Assembly: GCA_949745625.1 (NCBI GenBank)
Contig: CATJZR010000105.1
Span: 1-10,147 of the forward strand
Length of the DNA: 10,147 nucleotides
Reading direction: 5' to 3'
From: an uncultured Eubacteriales bacterium
GTDB lineage: Bacteria; Bacillota; Clostridia; Christensenellales; Borkfalkiaceae
Shown: positions 6,108-10,147 of the stretch, piece after piece
Numbering within the stretch: position 1 is the stretch's first letter
Layout: the number at the start of each line of letters is the position of its first letter
The notes under the pieces: generated by a model
What the model saw: only the letters and a program-made list of their open reading frames with translations
Told to the model about the DNA's origin: nothing
Database searches by the model: none
Translations under genes and position numbers: made by a program

Positions 6108-7211
6108 ATGGCTAAAAAATCAAAAAATACGGAAAATATTGAAGAAGTCGTTGAATCTCTCAATCCTGTCGAAGTCCCCGTTGCCGAAGAAACGGTAAAA
6201 GCGGAGACTGACGGGAGCGTAGTCAGCGCAAAGGATTCTACACTCGACCAAACGGTTTCAGCGGTCAAAACCGATGCTGCGATTTTCAACCGTCAAGGGG
6301 TTGACGTAGACATAGTTAAAGAACGTAAAAAGCAGAAAATACTGCACATTTCTAAAAACGTATTCGTTTATGCGTTTTTAACCGTTTGCGCAGTGCTTGC
6401 TTTCCTGCCGTTCTACTGGATGATTATTTCATCCGTCAAAACGGAAATGGAATTCCGCGAACCCAACCCGACGTTTTTCCCGCATACCTTTAAGTGGAAA
6501 AACTACGCGGCGGTATTGACGCAGACTTCGTCAAGCACAAGCGGTTCGTTCTGGCAGATACTGATTAATACCTTGACGGTAGGATTGATTTCCACCTCAA
6601 TCGGTGTAATCGTTACGATAGTTACGGCTTATGCCTTGGCAAAAATGAATTTCAAGGGCAAAAATCTGTTGTTCGGATTAATGATGGCAACAATGATGAT
6701 ACCCGGCGAAATGTACACCATTACCAACTACCTTACAATTTCAAGCTGGCACTGGAACAATTCGTTTACGGTACTTATTCTGCCTTTCCTTGTCAGCGTT
6801 TATTACGTCTACCTGCTTAGAAACAACTTTATGCAGATACCGAATTCGCTATACCAGGCGGCAAAGGTCGACGGATTGTCGGATATGGGCTATCTGGTAA
6901 AGGTAATGGTTCCTTTAACGGCGCCTACGCTAATTTCGATTACGCTGTTAAAGTTTATCGGTACGTGGAACTCTTATATCTGGCCGCGCCTTGTAAACAG
7001 TCCCAACTGGCAGATGATAACCAACTGGGTAACGAGAGGCTTTGTAGACAGAGGCGGCGAGCTGTACGGCGGCTTCTACAGCCCGTCAGAGCCGTTAAAC
7101 ACCTTAAAAATGGCGGCGGTCTGCATGGTTTCGCTTCCGTTATTCATTCTGTTCATCTGTTGCCGTAAATACATTATGCACGGCGTATCGAAGAGCGGAA
7201 CCAAGGGCTGA
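6108..7211 (+). CDS. CUT1 ABC permease (MalG type) with a mildly acidic N-terminal tail
   Basis: The protein has 367 residues; a typical MalG-type subunit has about 280. The permease proper runs from about 84 to the end. TM1 is at about 84-106 (FVYAFLTVCAVLAFLPFYWM), followed by the phrase PTFFPHTFKWKNY, typical of this subunit after TM1. The EAA loop is at about 248-273 (LYQAAKVDGLSDMGYLVK, then VPL and AP). The first 80 residues are extra: 1-60 are rich in Glu, Val, Asp and Thr with a net acidic charge, and 70-77 are basic (VKERKKQK) just before the membrane. AGGGTGA at 6098-6104 supports the ATG at 6108, 12 bases after the previous stop. It pairs with the first permease to form the translocation channel. 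Confidence 0.96.
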   Translation: MAKKSKNTENIEEVVESLNPVEVPVAEETVKAETDGSVVSAKDSTLDQTVSAVKTDAAIFNRQGVDVDIVKERKKQKILHISKNVFVYAFLTVCAVLAFLPFYWMIISSVKTEMEFREPNPTFFPHTFKWKNYAAVLTQTSSSTSGSFWQILINTLTVGLISTSIGVIVTIVTAYALAKMNFKGKNLLFGLMMATMMIPGEMYTITNYLTISSWHWNNSFTVLILPFLVSVYYVYLLRNNFMQIPNSLYQAAKVDGLSDMGYLVKVMVPLTAPTLISITLLKFIGTWNSYIWPRLVNSPNWQMITNWVTRGFVDRGGELYGGFYSPSEPLNTLKMAAVCMVSLPLFILFICCRKYIMHGVSKSGTKG

Positions 7212-7213
7212 TA

Positions 7214-7229
7214 TGCGGAATTTTCCGCA
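7214..7229 (+). other. Intercistronic hairpin between permease and binding-protein genes
   Basis: TGCGGAA (7214-7220) pairs with TTCCGCA (7223-7229), a compact GC-rich stem just after the permease stop. No T-run follows directly, so it is unlikely to end transcription fully. In such operons a stem here commonly protects upstream mRNA or helps set a higher level of binding protein. The rest of the 70-base gap is AT-rich and ends in a strong AAAGGAG. Confidence 0.6.
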
Positions 7230-7281
7230 ATCGGCGGCATCAACAAAGTTAAATTAAATTTTTTAAAGGAGAAAAAAATTA

Positions 7282-8706
7282 ATGAAGAAAATTGTTTCAC
7301 TAACCTTGACGGCAGCCTTAGCTGTGTCGTGTACGTCGGCTCTTCTGGCTGGTTGCGGAAGCGAAGGTATTTCGGATTACGAGCATACCATCGTTTTCTA
7401 TTCGTCGCAGGGTGATGCGCTTGTTCAGAAGACGGCGGTAGCTATTAAAAACTTCGAAGAAAAGTACCCCGGTTGGAAAGTATCGCATGAAACGCCCGGA
7501 GGTTACGACGAGGTTAAAGAAAAGGTTGTTTCCGATTTGCAGGCAAATTTACAGCCTGACGTAGCTTATTGTTATCCTGACCACGTGGCAGCGTATTTGT
7601 CTACCGAGCAGGTTATCGATATGACTCCCTTTATAAATTCTACCGAAACGCAGACCGCGACTATCAATGGCGAGCAAAAAGAGGTTACGGTAGGCTTTAC
7701 CGCAGAAGAAATTGCCGATTTTGTACCCGGCTACTATCAGGAAGGTATCGCTACAAATTACAGCGGTTACGAAAATTACGGTTTTACGGCGTCGTCTATG
7801 CTTACGCTTCCTTTCGTAAAATCGACCGAGCTGCTGTATTACAATTCGGACGTGCTTACTAAGCTTAATCTGTCGGTTCCCAAAACATGGGACGAATTAT
7901 GGGCTCAGGCTCCGAAAATCAAGGAACATTACCCCAAAGCAACCGTTCTCGGCTACGACTCGGAGGCAAACTGGTTTATAACCATGTGCGAGCAGAACGG
8001 CTGGGGATATACCAGCGCCGACCCCAGTGAACATTATCTTTTCAATAAGGACAACGAAGGGCTTAAATCCTGGCTTACCACGTTGAATACCTATTATGAA
8101 GACGGTTGGCTTACGACTCAGGAAGACTACGGCGCATACACTTCGGCTCTGTTTACAAAGGGTGTAGAGAACGACGCGGGCGGTACTGTTTACTGCATAG
8201 GCTCGTCGGGCGGCGCTTCGCACCAGTCGTCCAACGCATTTAAAGCAAAAATCGCTCCCATTCCCGGAACGAAGAAGAGTGACGGCTCGATAGATAATTC
8301 CGTAATTTCGCAGGGACCTTCGCTGGTTATGTTCAATGCGGGGCACGGCGTATCGAACGCCGATGAAAAGGCAAAAATGACCTTCCTTTTCATCAAAGAA
8401 TTGCTTGACCCCACCTTCCAGGCAGAGTTCTCGATTGCTGCGGGCTACAACCCCAGCCGCGAATGCGTATATCAAATTCCTGCTTACGTAGAGCACATGA
8501 GTCAGGAAGACAACATGACGGCTATGGCTTGTCAGGCTGCTAAGGATTTAGCCGACCGTTTCTTTGTTTCCCCTGCATTTGTCGGTTCTTCTACCGCACG
8601 CGACCAGGTAGGTAACGTACTCTATTACGTTATGCGCGGCGAAAAGAATGCCCAATCGGCATTGGAAGACGCATACAAGAACTGCGGCGGAAAAATACAA
8701 AAATAA
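7282..8706 (+). CDS. Extracellular substrate-binding lipoprotein of the ABC importer (family 1, UgpB-like)
   Basis: The protein has 474 residues. The signal peptide ends in the lipobox LAGC with Cys25 as the lipidation site. The mature part has the fold signature of family 1 solute-binding proteins: IVFYSSQGD at the first strand, AVAIKNFEEKYPGWKV, PFVKSTELLYYNSDVL followed by VPKTWDELW (about 177-207), which is very close to the UgpB/MalE-type pattern, and the late region FLFIKELLDPTFQAEF with AAGYNPSR (387-393). It is longer than the common 410-440 residues, with inserts around 118-165. AAGGAG at 7266-7271 is the strongest ribosome site in the operon. It captures the ligand outside the membrane and hands it to the two permeases. 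The pattern suggests a sugar or phosphorylated-sugar ligand, but the ligand cannot be fixed from sequence alone. Confidence 0.95.
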   Translation: MKKIVSLTLTAALAVSCTSALLAGCGSEGISDYEHTIVFYSSQGDALVQKTAVAIKNFEEKYPGWKVSHETPGGYDEVKEKVVSDLQANLQPDVAYCYPDHVAAYLSTEQVIDMTPFINSTETQTATINGEQKEVTVGFTAEEIADFVPGYYQEGIATNYSGYENYGFTASSMLTLPFVKSTELLYYNSDVLTKLNLSVPKTWDELWAQAPKIKEHYPKATVLGYDSEANWFITMCEQNGWGYTSADPSEHYLFNKDNEGLKSWLTTLNTYYEDGWLTTQEDYGAYTSALFTKGVENDAGGTVYCIGSSGGASHQSSNAFKAKIAPIPGTKKSDGSIDNSVISQGPSLVMFNAGHGVSNADEKAKMTFLFIKELLDPTFQAEFSIAAGYNPSRECVYQIPAYVEHMSQEDNMTAMACQAAKDLADRFFVSPAFVGSSTARDQVGNVLYYVMRGEKNAQSALEDAYKNCGGKIQK

Positions 8707-8727
8707 AACTATCAAACGGTGAATTAA

Positions 8728-10020
8728 ATGAAAAAAATCCTACGCATAATAGGTGCATTAGTAATAGTGTGTTGCGGCGTGTTGGGCTTATCCGCTTGCG
8801 GAGAGAACAAAAAGGTTGCCGATAATACCGAGTATTACGATGCGGTAACCAAAACCTTAAAGCTACAGAAATCTTATACCGACAAGTGCTTTTATAGCGA
8901 CGGTATAGGCTCTGCAAAGGTTGCATCGTTTACCGACGGCGACACGACACTGTTCAGGTTGGATAAAGCCGACCCCGTACTCGGCGATACTGTCAATATC
9001 CGTTATTACAGTATCGACACGCCCGAATCGACGGGCAGCGTTGAAAAGTGGGGCAAGGCAGCTTCGCTGTTCGTTCAGTCGCAGCTTACGTCTGCAACCG
9101 AAATTGTTTTGGAAGCAACGGGTGTTCCCGCAGTAAAGGACAGCTACGGTACGCGTTATTTGGGTTACGTTTGGTATAAGACGGCGGATTACGGCGAATT
9201 CAAAAACCTCAACCTTGAAATAGTCGAAAACGGCTTTTCAGAGAATAAGGGTATAAATACCAACGCATATCCTTATTTCAATAAGTTTAAAGAGGCAAAC
9301 GAATTTGCCGCGTCTATACAGCTTAGACTTTATTCCGAGCTTGACGACCCGCTTTACAGCACCGACCCCGTAGATACGAGCATTAAAGAATTCAACGAAA
9401 ATCCTTTGGCGTTCTATAACGAGGAGTTTGACGCCGGCTCAAAAATACGATTTACGGCATATTTGAAGTCGATTACAATTTCGGCTTCGGGAACGCATAC
9501 GTTCGTTGCCGAGCAGTACGACCCCGAAACGGGTAAGACCTATTCGTTAAACGTATACACGGGCTACAATTCATCGCCTGCGTCGTCTATGAAATTAGGT
9601 CACTTGTATCAGATTGTCGGAAGCGTTCAAAAGCATTACGGCGTATATCAGATTGCGGGTCCCGTTTACAGTGCGCTTTATCCGGCGGACGATAACACCC
9701 ATATTAAGCAGAGAGATTACTACTGGACGTTTAATTCGGGCGTAGGATATACGTCTCATAACAGCGCGACGCTTTATTCCGATATAACCGTAACCGATTT
9801 AAAAATCGACGGAACGGTTATGACGGTTACGGGCTCTGCGCAGCAGTGCAAGAGTAGCGGATATGCAGATGCCAAATCATTTACGTTTGAGGTCAAGGTC
9901 CCTGCGGGCTATACCTCCGAATTGAAGGTCGGCGATAAATTCTCTGTAAACGCGTATAAGCTTGACGGTACCAAAGACACAATGACTATTAGCGATGTTA
10001 AAAACATTGTTAAAAAGTAA
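8728..10020 (+). CDS. Lipoprotein with staphylococcal-nuclease (thermonuclease) domain
   Basis: The protein has 430 residues. A lipobox LSAC with Cys24 anchors it to the outer face of the membrane. The nuclease domain spans about 60-205 and shows the residues known to be needed in staphylococcal nuclease: DGDT (70-73), Arg92, Asp97-Thr98 and Glu100 in IRYYSIDTPES, and Arg143 in YGTRYLGYVWY. By position these match D19/D21, R35, D40-T41, E43 and R87 of the model enzyme, so calcium-dependent cutting of DNA and RNA is likely. About 215 further residues follow. They look like one or two OB-like beta domains (GSKIRFTAYLKSI with LYQIVGSVQKHYGVYQIAG, then VTDLKIDGTVMTVTGSAQQ with LKVGDKFSVNAYKL), a possible nucleic-acid-binding extension. 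It starts 21 bases after the binding-protein gene, clearly in the same operon. Confidence 0.92.
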   Translation: MKKILRIIGALVIVCCGVLGLSACGENKKVADNTEYYDAVTKTLKLQKSYTDKCFYSDGIGSAKVASFTDGDTTLFRLDKADPVLGDTVNIRYYSIDTPESTGSVEKWGKAASLFVQSQLTSATEIVLEATGVPAVKDSYGTRYLGYVWYKTADYGEFKNLNLEIVENGFSENKGINTNAYPYFNKFKEANEFAASIQLRLYSELDDPLYSTDPVDTSIKEFNENPLAFYNEEFDAGSKIRFTAYLKSITISASGTHTFVAEQYDPETGKTYSLNVYTGYNSSPASSMKLGHLYQIVGSVQKHYGVYQIAGPVYSALYPADDNTHIKQRDYYWTFNSGVGYTSHNSATLYSDITVTDLKIDGTVMTVTGSAQQCKSSGYADAKSFTFEVKVPAGYTSELKVGDKFSVNAYKLDGTKDTMTISDVKNIVKK

Positions 10021-10043
10021 AAAAATAAAAACAGGAGAATACA

Positions 10044-10147
10044 ATGAAGAAATTTTGGATAACTATTTTATCCGTTCTGATGCTTGTCACCAGCGTAGCG
10101 TTTGTTGCGGCGTGTGACTCCTGCGGCGGCGACGTGCTGACAAACTA
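10044..10147 (+). CDS. N-terminus of another lipoprotein, 3' end outside the window
   Basis: An ATG at 10044 preceded by AGGAG (10033-10037) opens a frame that stays open to the window end (34 full codons). It starts MKKFW, continues with a hydrophobic stretch and reaches the lipobox VAAC with Cys24, followed by DSCGGD. This is a textbook lipoprotein signal peptide. The CxxC just after the lipidation site resembles the CQSC of the lipoprotein at 883. Nothing can be said about function. The 23-base gap to the nuclease gene places it in the same operon. Confidence 0.8.
   Translation, partial: MKKFWITILSVLMLVTSVAFVAACDSCGGDVLTN

Noticed and set aside
7897..8496. 199-codon minus-strand open frame inside the binding-protein gene
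   Set aside because: It is antisense to a confidently assigned gene, its protein has no recognisable family, and no promoter or ribosome site supports it.

Overview
All genes in this window lie on the + strand. Base composition is moderate, with AT-rich gaps, AGGAG-type ribosome binding sites, a near-perfect vegetative promoter and several lipobox signal peptides. This fits a Firmicute/Clostridia-type bacterium, quite possibly an uncultured gut lineage. That placement is an inference from style only; no marker gene is present.

Layout. (1) Positions 3-1491: the C-terminal part of a secreted or surface protein with a BIG2 immunoglobulin-like domain, followed one base later by a small lipoprotein of unknown function. 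(2) Positions 1492-1796: a 305-base gap with an excellent promoter (TTGACT, 17-bp spacer, TATAAT), an 11-bp perfect inverted repeat flanking it, and a roughly 230-nt leader that can fold and contains two competing pairings. (3) Positions 1797-10147: a tightly packed run of genes that reads as one operon: a 90-aa single-span membrane protein, a 410-aa two-span membrane protein, a MalK/UgpC-type ATPase, two MalF/MalG-type permeases, a UgpB-like substrate-binding lipoprotein, a lipoprotein with a staphylococcal-nuclease (thermonuclease) domain, and the start of a further lipoprotein cut off by the window end.

How the genes may work together. The core is a complete CUT1-type ABC importer (ATPase, two permeases, binding protein). 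Two features are unusual. First, a predicted surface nuclease with its catalytic residues intact sits 21 bases behind the binding protein gene, and other surface lipoproteins are close by. This suggests a scavenging system in which extracellular nucleic acid is cut at the surface and a product (sugar, nucleoside, nucleotide or phosphorylated fragment) is imported. Second, the first permease carries about 270 extra N-terminal residues, including a histone-H1-like Ala/Lys/Pro repeat tract, and the second permease carries a shorter, mildly acidic N-terminal tail. The two membrane proteins at the operon head have no family I recognise and are candidate accessory or sensory subunits. The transporter parts are certain at family level. 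The substrate, the nuclease link and the tail functions are inference.
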